Source of the DNA: Arthonia radiata
Lineage: Eukaryota > Ascomycota > Arthoniomycetes > Arthoniales > Arthoniaceae
Assembly (NCBI GenBank): GCA_002989075.1
Contig: PSQN01000017.1
Location: 1,550,001 to 1,614,000, forward strand
Length of the DNA: 64,000 nucleotides
Direction: 5' to 3'
The notes under the pieces are model-generated. The model had not been told where the DNA came from and made no database searches. It saw only the letters and a program-made list of their open reading frames with translations. Below are positions 50,446-61,708 of this stretch, one piece after another. Made by a program: the position numbers and the translations under genes. Numbering within the stretch: position 1 is the stretch's first letter; each line of letters begins with the position of its first letter.

Positions 50446-53400
50446 ATGGCCTTCTTCATGCCCTCTTCCATCCAGAAGCGTCTCCTGCGCTACGCCCTCT
50501 CTCGCATACAACTCTTCGACACTGATGCTCTCGACCTCGACCGCCTCGACATTGGCTTGGGCAGGCGATCCAACGTCGAGCTTAGAGATGTAGCATTGCG
50601 GAAAGATGAGCTGTCAAAGCTACTCTCGCTACCTCAGGCACTCGCGGTCCGTCACGCTTCAGTCACCTCACTACGATTGACTATACCAGCCGATGTTTAC
50701 TCCAGTCCGATATCTGTTCGCGTGAAGGGCATTACGATTGAGCTTGATGTAGAAGAGCCTTCAAGGCCAATACCGCAAACGCATCCCACACGTCCAGGTG
50801 ATTGGAGCAATGGTGGTGACGTGCCAGTCTCACATGCACACAAGGAGGACGAGGCAAAACCACTAGATGCCGTAATTCCGTCACCAGAGGATCTAGCGAA
50901 GTCGTTCCTTCAATATGAGCCAGTTGCGGAAGCCGCTGAGCTCGAGGCTGAGTTGATATCCCAGTCAGTCGATCTTCGACAGTCTGCAACATCGACCGAG
51001 ACCGAGGAAGACGCGCCGGGGTACGGCACGGGTGGCATGACTGCGCTTCCCGGATTTCTCGCAGGTTTCTTTGCAGGCGTAGCCGACAGATTGGAGATAA
51101 TCATCGAAGATGTCGAGATTCGCCTGAATACGAATGTATATCCACCGTCTCCTCCGCCTAGTTCGAAGTCTATCACGAGCAAGATTACAGTACCTTTAAC
51201 GCTAGCATACAAAATCGGCAAACTCGAAGTGCAGGGTGTCACGGTCAGCAAAACGCCCATTGCAGAGACCAGTAAAGAAGTTTCTGAAGCTGGACGTGAT
51301 GTACTTGGGAAACGACTGGTTTCTTTGCACGATTCCTGCGTGCAACTGATGTTGAAGCCCAGCGACGTGGAGCTTCTGAAAGGTGACAGAACGAACAACA
51401 AAGTTCCGGACGGTGTTTCCCCGACCGAATCCTATGCGGTGAACGACACTAAAGGCCGTCAGCAACAGCAGACTCTTGCGACGGCGCTTTCGGCAGAAAG
51501 CCAAATGCAGCCTGAATCGCTGTCAGCATCAGCAGACTTGATGAGCTATCCTTTTGCCGTTGAGAATACGCCCGAAGACATGCACAACTCATTTGCATCT
51601 GTTGATGCTGGTGACATGGCAGATGTTGAAGGCGAGGACGAGCTTACTTTCTCTGGTGAAGCCTTTAATTCTCGGAGAACAGACCGTTATAGCCACGAAG
51701 CGAGACCAACAGATAGCATGCATAGCACGTTGCAGTCTTTCCGCCAAGAACGCATGCCTCTCGATCGACGGCGCCTAGGACGAGAACGATCCTCCTCTTC
51801 CGGCAGGCTGCCGATCGACTCTCGCCTAGATCCCTCCACATGTGTCGCAACTGCCGAACTTGCCCAAGACCGTGATGATTCGATTTACTTCGACCCTGTA
51901 GACACGCCCAGTGCGACCTCAACGCCAGTGGGATCGCCACACAACACGGCGCTTCAAATGTATCAGCTGGCTGAGTCTAAAATCTTTAGCCACGAGGAAG
52001 CAGCTAGCATGTATATGAGTGTCTTCGACGAAGACAAACTTGTCTCACAAACCACTCAGAGACCACAAAAAATGCCTGGAGCTTGGGACGAAGCGGAAGA
52101 GGCCAAAGCGGCCTCGAGTGCAAATGCCGGCAGATCGAGATCAGACACGGAAGTGGAGCAATTGGGGATGAGCAGAAATCCGCTTGCTCGCGAAGGAGAT
52201 TCTCCTCGTAAGGCGTCAGGAAGCAAGACGACTAGTCGGGAAGCGTCAAACATACCAGATATGCAAGAGCTTACAAGTCAGCCCCTCGTCACTGACAAGA
52301 TATCACCTGCTCAAGAAAAAGAGACCTTTATTAGCAAGACCTTCATTGAAAGTAATGAAGTGAGATTCTGGTTACCCAGTCTGACTCCAGATCCGGTCGA
52401 GTCCCACAATGCCCCGTACACAGCACCATCGACGAGGTATCAAGGAGCTCCAGACCAACATCAGACGTGTCCTGATCCAAGGGACACGCACATTCCCGGA
52501 TCGTTTTCTACCTACGCGGAGTCAGCAAATCTTGCAAGAAGTCAAGTAAACGGCTTCGGCAACTTTCAAGAAGACCATGAGCATCGTGACGCAGCTCCTC
52601 TTTCGAAGCCTGAAAGCTTTGACACGAACATCCATATAGATCGTCTTTCAGGTCGATGCTCAATCGATGACCTGTCCTTGATTGCGCAAATCACGAAGAA
52701 AGTCCGTGATCTGACGAAATGTGTAGCAGCTTCACCTTATCCCTCAAAGAAGACCCACAAAGCGTCAATCTCTGAGACAACCAGTCGCATCATCAATTTG
52801 CACGCAACATTGAATGAGTCCACTCTCGCAGTCAATCTTCGGGACGATGAGACTGAGTCAAGCGGCACGATCGAGAACGCAGAAGACGACAACGGCAGAG
52901 TCCTCTTTCTGCGTTTGCTCAACGCATACACGAATGTCAAGTTGAACAATAGCGACCTTTCGCAGGCTGAAACCGGGATTGGGAAGATTAAACTCGATGT
53001 TGGAGGCCAAAATGTCGTCCGATTCGATCAAGAAGCGAAAATGAACAGCTCGGTGAGGGACACGCAAATATTGTCAGGCGGTGACCTATCGATATCATAT
53101 TTTGAAAACTATGGACGTCCAGAATTAAACTTGGCAACTCTACCAATCGTTCTGGAAGTTGATGCTACGAAGCTTGATGATACTCTCAACTCTATCGGTG
53201 GGTTCAGCGCGCTTCTTGAGATGGGTAGCTCTGTCGTCTCCGAGGCTACTCTTGACCAGCAAGCTTCGCCTAAGGCTGTCGAACTTCCACGAGTTCGCTT
53301 CGAAACACCTCCTTCGCCGGACCGTGTCGATGATCAATGCAGTGATGTTTCTCTTAAGATGAACGTCAGACTCGACGGGTCCACTATTACGCTGCACGCT

Positions 53401-56400
53401 GGTCAGCGTGCCATCAGATATAACAGCACTGCCATCAAGGCTGTCGTCCGAGATGGAGGCATTGGAGTACAAATTGATGATTCAAGGCTTATTGGCCTTA
53501 GCGGTGGTCGATCACTGAACACCAACAACGCCAGCCTTCGCGCCCACAATCTACATTTGAGATATCTCCGCCGACCAGAAGAACAAGATTTGACGCGACT
53601 CATTTCTCTGGTTACGCCTTCGAAGGATAATTTTGAACGTGGTGATGGCGGAGTCATGGTCGAAACACTCGTCCGCCAACGCAAAAACGGGGCTGCCGCA
53701 CGTGTATCGATTGCTAATCTTGTTGTCGATATCACTGACCTCAATACCTTGGAAGAGTCTAAATCATTCACAAGTGATCTTCTGCGACTTGGTGCGATAA
53801 CAAAATATCTACCGGAAGAAACTCGACCTGGTCTGTTAGCTCTTCTGAGCGTCCAGAAAATGAGTCTACGTTTGGCAAATGCTCCGATGGTCGGCGAAGT
53901 CATGTGCAATATGACCGATGTCCAGCTTGCAAATGTCAGCGCACCGTCTTTACTTGCAATGAGTGTGCGTCGTTTGGATTTCACTCGAAAAGCCCAACAA
54001 AAGATCTTGCATTCAGTGCTGCCAGAGGGTCTCTCGGAGCACGACGTCATGCTCATGATTAGGCTCGTTGGGGAGGAGCTCGTACCCGTCGTGGAGATTA
54101 AGCTGATGAATGCATGCATTGAGTATGACGTGGCAGTTATGATGGATGTGCTGGGCATCAAGGACAGCCCTCACGGTGTCGATGCCCTTGCTGCATCGAT
54201 GATCATAACGCCACCTCGTGCGGGTGCGCAGGTGAAAAGAGCGCCCGCGAAAGCTGAGCCCAGCGGCAATGCATCCAGCTCCTCATTGACTAGTCTCAAA
54301 GTTGATCTAGGCGTAAGGAATTGTACCATTGGCCTCACTCCGCGACGTCTCCCATCAAAAGCTGTCCTGGTTCTTTCCAATGCTAGAGTTCAATTCGGCA
54401 AAGGCACGACAGACTTCTCGTCGACTGATGTGGAAATGCGCAAAGCTGCCTTACTCTTGACTGACGACCGGGAAGCGCTAGCTCAACTTCCGGACACAGG
54501 AGCAGAAGCTCCTCTGAAGATGGGACAACAGATACCTCAGCTTTGCAATCAAGGCTATGTTTCTATGTGTTGGGTGTCCGCTGCACATGCTTCTGTGGCA
54601 GCCCACTCCACCTCCGACGGCAGCCATATCGATATTGAGTTCGATGATCAGCTTTTCGTCCTCGAAAGCTGTGCTGACTCCACGAATACCCTGACCGAGC
54701 TTCTTGCGGCGCTTCAGCCTCCTGCGCCGCCCTCCAAAGGTACGAAATACCAGACCGAAGTTACCACTGTAGGAGACATGATGGCGTCTTTTGTTGGAGA
54801 AAGTATCCCGTTAAAAACGAGGGGTTCATCCCGCGACGTCGAATATGCGAAGCGCTTTGGCCTTTCACAACAGGATGGAAATATCCGCAACAGCAACATA
54901 CAGGAAGACTTGGGTACATTCCCACGTAGCGAAGCAACTAGCCGCGCCTCAAGTCTGTCTGATCTGCAAGGTGGTCTTGAGTTCGATGACGAAGGCGGTC
55001 TTAGAAGACCGACAGACGACAATTTGCTTGGTGATATTGCAGAAGATGGGCTAGAACCGACGTCACTCCCTCAACAAGCGCATGCAACTGCTTCGAAATG
55101 GGATTCCGATCGCAACAGATATGTGTCAGTGTCGCAATCAGAAGTCCTCGAGAGTCCTTTCAAGTTGCAAGTCAAGAATATGCACATTATCTGGAATCTA
55201 CATGACGGCTATGATTGGTCAAAGACGAGAAAGACCATCTCAGCAGCGATCGAAGATCTAGAGACGCAGTCGGAGCAGAAACGCACCAGGCAGCGTCAGC
55301 TGTATGAAGGCGACAGTGAGCCCGAGCCCGTCATTGGTGATTTCCTGTTCAATTCGATCTATGTCGGCGTTCCCGTCAATCAAGATCCACGGGACATAAC
55401 GCGTCAGATCAATCGCAATGTAGACGACACCCTAAGCGAAACAGCCAGTCATGCGACAACTGCAACGGATGCAACGCCAAGGCCACACCGATCATCGAAA
55501 AGCCGCGTTAAGAAGTTGAAGCTCGAGCGGAGCCAGCGGCACAAGATCACATTTGAACTCTCGGGTGTTTCTGCTGACATGTTCGTATATTCTCCTGGGC
55601 AGGAGACCATCAGCTCGACTGATATCCGCGTTCGAGATTTTGACATTTTTGACCATGTTCCAACGTCCACTTGGAAGAAGTTCATGACTTACATGCAAGA
55701 TGCGGGCCCAAGAGAAGACAAGAAACCGATGATGCACATTGAGGTATGCAACGTCAAGCCAGTACCAGACTTGCTGGCTTCAGAGCTTGTTATGAGGGTG
55801 ACTGTCCTTCCGGTACGGTTGCACGTTGATCAAGATGCTCTGGACTTTATGACTCGATTCTTCGCCTTCAGCAGCGGTGACGACAAGGCCATAGACCAGG
55901 GTGGAGATCAACCATACATTCAGCGCGTTGAGGTGTTACCTGTGCCCATCAAGCTCGATTACAAGCCAAAGAAGGTAGACTATGCGGGCCTACGCTCTGG
56001 TCGAACAAAGGAGTTCATGAACTTCTTTAACTTGGACGGCGCCGACATGATACTCAAGCATGCTATCATCTACGGATGCTCAAGCTTCGAAAGACTTCAC
56101 ACCAGTCTTGAAGATATCTGGATGCCTGACATTACGACAAAACAGCTTCCGGGGGTGCTCGCCGGTCTCAATGGCGTGCGATCTCTTGTCAATGTAGGCA
56201 CTGGCGTTCGCAACCTCGTGACTGTGCCCATACAAGAATATCGAAAAGACGGAAGGATCGTTCGAAGTATTTCGAAAGGAGCCATGTCGTTCGCGAGAAC
56301 GAGCGGAAGCGAACTTACGAGATTTGGCGCCAGGCTTGCGATCGGTGCCCAGACGGCTCTACAAGGAGCTGAAGACTTCCTCGCAAAGCCCCGTCAGTCC

Positions 56401-56798
56401 AATGATGTAGACTGGGAGACCGCTGACCTCGATGAGGAAGAGAAAAGAGCGTTCAGCAACTATGCTGATCAGCCAACGGGGATACTTCAAGGTCTGAAGG
56501 GCGCGGCTAAGAGTCTCGAGCGCGATCTGCTCCTAACTAGGGACGTCATCGTCGCCATTTCAGGCGAAGCTCGCGAGAGCGGAAGCATGGAGGGTGCTGC
56601 CAGAGCAGTCGCCAGACATGCTCCAACCATCATACTGCGACCTATGATCGGGGCTAGCAAGGCAGTCTCGCAGACTTTAATGGGTGCTACGAACACTGTG
56701 GACCCACAGAACCGGCGAAGACTTGAAGATGTAAGTACTATCGTACCGCAATGCTCTAGTACCATAGCTGACCGCATTAGAAATACAAACGATACTAG
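50446..56798 (+). CDS. ATG2: Autophagy-related lipid-transfer protein Atg2
   Basis: Rod-like lipid-transfer protein that bridges ER exit sites and the growing phagophore, working with Atg9 and Atg18. Exon 1 spans 50446-56730. A 50-nt intron (GTAAGT...TAG) follows, and the last exon (56781-56798) encodes only KYKRY, giving 2100 aa. The N-terminal chorein-type segment (SSIQKRLLRYALSRIQLFDT, LDLDRLDIGLGRRSNVELRD) opens the lipid channel. Long polar, Ser/Thr-rich stretches fill about 330-750. The CAD-like middle and conserved C-terminal Atg2 region (NFFNLDGADMILKHAIIYG, PLTIxxY-like VTVPIQEYRKDGRIVRSI, FARTSGSELTRFGARLA) are intact. Without the tiny exon the frame would run on for about 70 unrelated residues. 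Length fits the family. Confidence 0.94.
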
Positions 56799-56941
56799 AG
56801 ACGAGAATACGAACGCATACTGGGAGGCATCTGGTCTTGCTGTTTTGCATAGCGTTGGCGTCGGGGGCAAGTGGAGGGATTCAAGTCGGAACAAGGCATT
56901 GCGGCGCTATACCCACTTTTCAATCGTACTCGATGCATGTA

Positions 56942-56951
56942 TATGTACATA
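56942..56951 (+). terminator. TATGTACATA downstream of ATG2
   Basis: Same 10-bp palindrome as at 42401, here 144 bp after the ATG2 stop and preceded by TGTA. It combines the yeast-type polyadenylation efficiency words TATGTA and TACATA, so it is a candidate 3'-end signal. Confidence 0.35.
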
Positions 56952-57016
56952 AGCAGCTGCTGTTATCTATCTCATCACCTTTGGAAATCAATAACTTCAA
57001 AATGACGGCAACCACG

Positions 57017-57593
57017 ACCCAAATCTAGCCTCAGTCCACTCAAGCCCGTGCGCTCGGCTGATATATTACCCGATAAGGAAATGCTCGCCCCACGGGCCTG
57101 AGGCCCGATAGCAGTCTTGGCGCTATTTTGCATTTCTTGGCACTTTTTTACACCCAAAAGTCGCCTTGCGCGGGTACACTTTGCGCACCCAATTCAACAG
57201 GTATTATTATCAAAAAAGCTGTAGTAGAAAGAGAATCTCAAAATCTAGTGCTAGAATTTTTTGTTTAATCTCTACCGAGTAAAACAGGCTACACACGAAG
57301 GTCAAAGTTAGAGCATGTTTCGCAATTATTGACTTGAGTAGCATTTTTAACACTTTGTAAAGAGATTCTGAGCCCCCCTTAAAGTCAAATATTGCGCTTT
57401 TTTGATAGAAGATAAAAAACGCTACTTACTATCTGTTTATTAAATTTCTAGCTAATTTAAGGTTTCTTGTGTGACGATACTTTAAGAGTTGCTATCGGGC
57501 CTCAGACCCTTCAGGCGTCTATTACCTAAAGGGGAATAGTGTAGTATACACAGTGCGCCCAAGGGTCTGAGCGGGCTGAGACTAACCCAAATC
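57017..57593. mobile_element. Non-autonomous Mutator-like element (MITE) with 9-bp target duplication
   Basis: The direct repeat ACCCAAATC occurs at 57017-57025 and again at 57585-57593, bracketing a 559-bp segment (57026-57584). The segment begins TAGCCTCAGTCC and ends, read inverted, TAGTCTCAGCCC. Imperfect terminal inverted repeats reach inwards for about 88-95 bp and close with a perfect 16-bp match (CTGAGGCCCGATAGCA at 57098-57113, inverted at 57490-57505). In the outer 22 bp all five differences are transitions, consistent with RIP or C-to-T decay. The interior (about 57180-57480) is AT-rich with no coding frame. A 9-bp duplication and long inverted repeats point to the Mutator superfamily. 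There is no transposase, so it is non-autonomous. It lies about 230 bp beyond the ATG2 stop. Confidence 0.72.
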
Positions 57594-57633
57594 AACGCTC
57601 AGACTATCGCCTAAAAGGGTATGTCTTGGCGCT

Positions 57634-57658
57634 TGACTCATGATCGATGCTATATATT
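57634..57658 (+). promoter_or_regulatory. TGACTCA site plus TATA box
   Basis: TGACTCA (57634-57640), the palindromic bZIP (Gcn4/CpcA, AP-1) site, is followed by TATATATT (57651-57658) and a CT-rich tract (about 57673-57711), and then by an ATG at 57718. Together they look like an inducible fungal promoter. They precede the candidate small gene at 57718. Confidence 0.4.
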
Positions 57659-57717
57659 ACTGCTATTGTGGCCTTCGCTCTCTTCTTCTTTTCTTTTCTC
57701 CAGCGCCGTCCCCGTCA

Positions 57718-58069
57718 ATGCCGCGCTTCTTTGCTCACGAACAGACAGTCGTGATCTTTGATTACACTGTCGTCAACCACAAGCAAATGAGAAATTCGGA
57801 GTAATCTTCACTACACGCTCAACTCTTTCGTCCCTGGCGTCAGCCATACGTTAGAGCTCTGGCAGCCGCCCGTGAGGGCCTGGCGTGACAATCACGCCTG
57901 CACCCGGCATCAGAAAACTTCAGGGCCAGCTTGCCTGCGAGGCCCGGATCGCTTGACTTGCTGTCCTCCGGGGCGGTGGGAAGAGTGGCTGCGGGGTTGC
58001 GCATGGTATGGTTGCGTTCCTATGGGAGCCGGTGCGGAGATTGTGTGCGCGCGTCGCGAGACGGCGTAA
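57718..58069 (+). CDS. Candidate small cysteine-rich orphan protein
   Basis: Not recognised, and the model is tentative. Exon 1 (57718-57800) begins MPRFFAHEQTVVIFDYTVV. A 43-nt intron (GTAATC...CAG) would join it in phase to exon 2 (57844-58069), giving 102 aa with seven cysteines, all in the second half (NHAC, GPAC, LTCCPP, RGCAWYGC, EIVC). The first exon lacks a signal peptide, so a secreted effector is not indicated as it stands. If the intron is not used, exon 1 alone is a 28-codon ORF. Support comes from the upstream TGACTCA/TATA/CT-tract arrangement and from frame continuity. Against it are the weak donor and the lack of any homologue I know. It lies 125 bp from the Mutator-like element. 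Confidence 0.3.
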
Positions 58070-58818
58070 ACACTTTAGTGCAATGCGCGGCGCGCTGTGT
58101 GAGTTCTTGTGAAAGTGAGGCTTGCCGGTGCCATTCGATTCCGATTACTCTGATGGGGGCGGCGCTCTCTTTTACCTTTTATTGTGAGTGCACACACTCG
58201 AGACGAGGAGAACGTTGATGCTACTGCTAATGTCAAACACATCATACCCTAGACAGCTAGGAATTCCCTGGAGCACGGTGTGGTAAACTTTTTTCGAAAC
58301 GACTGAGGTGTTTGGGGTTGCTTTCGAAACATTGTGGTCGAGATTTAACCAAGGCTTTCGCTCCCAGTGCGTGATCAGGATTCAAAGCTACTTACGACGT
58401 ACGATCAATGAAAACAGCTTGGGACTTTCGTTCCTACTCTCTACATATCATCCAGCATCTCCGCTACCATATGCATCGTCAAATTTCTGCAAATGAAGGA
58501 TAACATACCGCTCATTATTAGCGTTTGCCAAGACTTGGTATATCAATGCGAACATCAAGCCCCAGAGCACTTCTTTCCTCCTTTTTTCTCCGTCTTTCCC
58601 TTACCCAATCGCTACGCGTGCTCGTCAGAGTCGAGATACTCTCTAAGCGAAAGGATCCAGACCTTAGTGTGCGGGATGCACCATTGTTAGCCGACCACGC
58701 CGGACTCAGGAGAGATACTGAAAAGGCTTAGCGCCCTTATTGCTGCCTCCGAACAGGCGGCAGGCCGCCGGACTGCTTCGATTATAAAGACAACTAGTCC
58801 TGTGGGCAGGTCGGGTCG
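58070..58818. other. Intergenic stretch, nothing recognised
   Basis: About 750 bases upstream of the DUF4246 gene. Only short frames without family resemblance. Confidence 0.5.
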
Positions 58819-61339
58819 ATGCGCCGGATACTAAGCGCTACACAGCGAACCAACTTTCTGTTACCACACTTCAACGCTGCAAAAGCTCGTTCGTTCGCGC
58901 TTAGGCAGTCGTACCCAGACTTCTTCAGACTTACACTGGTCCGTACGATGCATGCATGGGCTGTTGACAAGACTAGAGAGATGAGTAAACCAGTCACGCA
59001 CGTCGAATCACTTCCAATTCATCACAACCCAAAGCCTCCACCACCACCGCCGAAGGATGAGGGTGTGGCGCAGTACCCTGGCTTTGGGTACGCGCTGGAG
59101 CTGCTCGAGCCAGTCATGTGTCCTATTGGGGCGCATCCAAACTCTCATGGAGCGGATACAGATATTCTGCCTGTCAGAGAGGTAGCCATGATGCAGATTA
59201 TGGACAGCTTGACCGACAAGGCGGAGTGGGAACGCAAAGTCTTTGACGATGAGATAGTTGCAAAATGGCGCCAGGAAGCGCTCAGCCCAGACATGCAGCA
59301 GAAGGGACAAGAAGCTGCGTTTGACAGCAAAGATTTTATTGGCATGGACTATGGTGTAACGATGGCAGACTCGACTCGACTGGTCTCCCAGGCTAGCTTT
59401 GACTATGTGGGCCACCCATCGTGAACTTTGGCGAGGCTCAAGGCCAGGACTAATACGAACTTCAGTGCATCAAGGAGCTGCGCGAAAAGGCAGAACATTA
59501 CAGCAAGACCAAGCTGATACCAACGCTTGACGCATGCTCTACTGTCGTCAAATCAGACGCGTTGTTGCCCTCAGAGCTCCAGGAGCCCCTAAGGCAGGCC
59601 TTTTCCAGGCTCAGAGCTGACCAGGGATCTTCTCCAGACTGGCATCCGGGGTCTGATGAAAAAGTGCTGGACTTTGTACATCCGTCTCTCTTTCCCCTGG
59701 TATATGGTCGCTCAAGAGCGTTCAAGAAAGAGGCCGTCCGCGTTCAAGACGCCGTTCTGCGCTGGGCCGGCAGAGGGGAACCGATAAAGCAACCCATGCA
59801 TGAGCCTCAGGGGAGATTTGATTGCAACATAGGCGGGCTACATGTTTCACACACTTTGTGGTCAACGAGCTACCAGTGGCTGCCGTCAAATGTCAAGTTC
59901 ACGACCAGTGGGGAAGCCAAACTCAGCAGCTACGTCAACAACCTTCACCCACAGAGATATCCAGAGATATACTCGATGATCGAGAATCTAATTGATATAT
60001 CTGTACCAATGTGGGGTAAGTCAAGCAGCGCTGACTCAGTCCCATTCGTTGAGTGCGAACTGACGTGAAGCGCTCGGTCTGGCTGCGTCATGAGAACTAC
60101 GTTGAGCAAGCATTCGGTGATGCTACTGCGATTACTGCATAGAAAGCCTGACACTGACATTAGTGCACAGATCAAGCTCTCAAGGTTTCCAATGACCATT
60201 GGGATGTAAGGGGCCCCGGCAGATCGCGATCTAGATTCAACCGTCACGATCAGAGAGTAGACGACGAAACTCATTTCTTTGATCCACAAATGCCTAGGGC
60301 CGAGATGGAGCTCGAGCGCGAGCGTCAAGCGAAGGAGATCTCCGAGGAGGAAGAACGAGAAGTCGAAGCCGATGATATTGATGAAAACGAGACTGAAACT
60401 TACAAGCACTGGGTTGCAACACGCCAGCCGGTTTTGCCAGAGCCGGAGGAATGCGCAAAGATCGACTACGAGGTCAAGTCCAGTCTGAAAGACCGGTTCA
60501 CTAAGCAGGGATTGCAGGTCATTGTGAAGATGGCATCAATCGAGCTGACACCTGAGAAACCCGATTTTCCACAAGGAAGCTGGCACATCGAAGGCCAGAT
60601 GAACGAGCACATTGCTGCGACTGCGCTGTTCTATGTGGATTGCGACAACATCACGCCTAGTCGGCTCTCGTTTCGCCAGCCTACCAGTGCTTACGAGAGC
60701 GACAATTTCACCTATGAGCAAGACAGCTACAGCTACTTGGAAGCGCTATATGGCACGCGGTTAGGCAATTGCTCGGAATGTTTACAGAACTTAGGTAGCG
60801 TGAGCACGCACCAAGGACGAGTGGTTGCGTTTCCGAACGTCTTGTCGGTCGCCCTTCCCTATCTTAGTCGTTCCTGACTGTACTGACATGGACATAGGCA
60901 ACATAGAGTAGGCTCTTTCCGCCTAAAGGACCCGACAAAACCTGGCCATAGGCGCTTCATCGCTTTGTGGCTTGTTGATCCGTACACACGCATCATATCT
61001 ACAGCAAACGTCCCACCTCAGCAGCAATCATGGTGGCTTGGAAGCGCGTTCGGCGCAAAGCTGGAGGGCCATTCAAAGCTCAAGGCGGACTTGGTGCGTC
61101 TACTCAGTCGCCATGGCGCCGATCTTACACCGGAGATCATACAGAAAGCGAAAGATGATTCACAGCTGCCAAAGGAATTGGCTGAGATGCTGAATGATTT
61201 GGTGACGAAGGAGGATTTGCCAATGACCTGGGACGAGGCTAAGGAGCATCGACTGAAGCTCATGGCAGAGCGTACGACGTTTAAAGACGAGGTCAATGAT
61301 GGGCTAGCTCATGCTTCGTACAACTTTTGTGAGCATTGA
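58819..61339 (+). CDS. DUF4246 family protein
   Basis: Large fungal protein of unknown biochemical role (DUF4246). Exons 58819-59406, 59466-60015, 60171-60843 and 60898-61339, with introns of 59, 155 and 54 nt, giving 750 aa. The joins FDY-CIKELREKAEHYSK, VPMW-DQALKVSNDHWD and FPNV-LQHRVGSFRLKDP are all in phase. Family blocks are SYVNNLHPQRYPEIYSMIEN, SWHIEGQMNEHIAATALFYV and GRVVAFPNV...HRVGSFRL. Their His-rich arrangement recalls a 2-oxoglutarate oxygenase fold, which is inference. The first 45 residues are basic, without acidic residues until YPDFF, and resemble a mitochondrial presequence. An acidic Glu/Asp-rich insert lies near 425-455. Donors GTGGGC and GTCGGT are weak. Confidence 0.83.
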
Positions 61340-61708
61340 ACAGCATCTGGATGTACCAACAACCGTGCTAGAGATACGGTGTTGCAGCTGCGTGTACATA
61401 TAGAGGCCATGCCCATGCATCCGTCCATGTATCAACATGTCTGGTCTGCTGACTGGTGAGACGTTTCATGCCAGAGCAAGGGAAGATCTGGGCGTTGAAA
61501 GCCAACCCTAACCCTATATTATCCCATCATCTCACCTCCTCGTCTCCGTACTCGTAATTTCAGAAACTCGCCCAGACCAGTCAACTGCATCTCACCTCGT
61601 CAATCTTTTAGCAGCATTGTCCTGAGGCGCATTCAGTTTCACGGGACTATATACCTTCGATGATCACAGTTAGCAGCATATAGCGCTCTTCGCCACTATC
61701 TTCGGCCC
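61340..61708. other. Intergenic stretch between two plus-strand genes
   Basis: About 370 bases. TGTACATA occurs at 61393-61400, 53 bp after the DUF4246 stop, and may belong to its 3'-end signal. The rest should hold the Rax1-like promoter. Confidence 0.45.

Noticed and set aside
53403-54161. 252-codon minus-strand frame inside ATG2
   Set aside because: Antisense shadow of a continuous 2100-aa protein.
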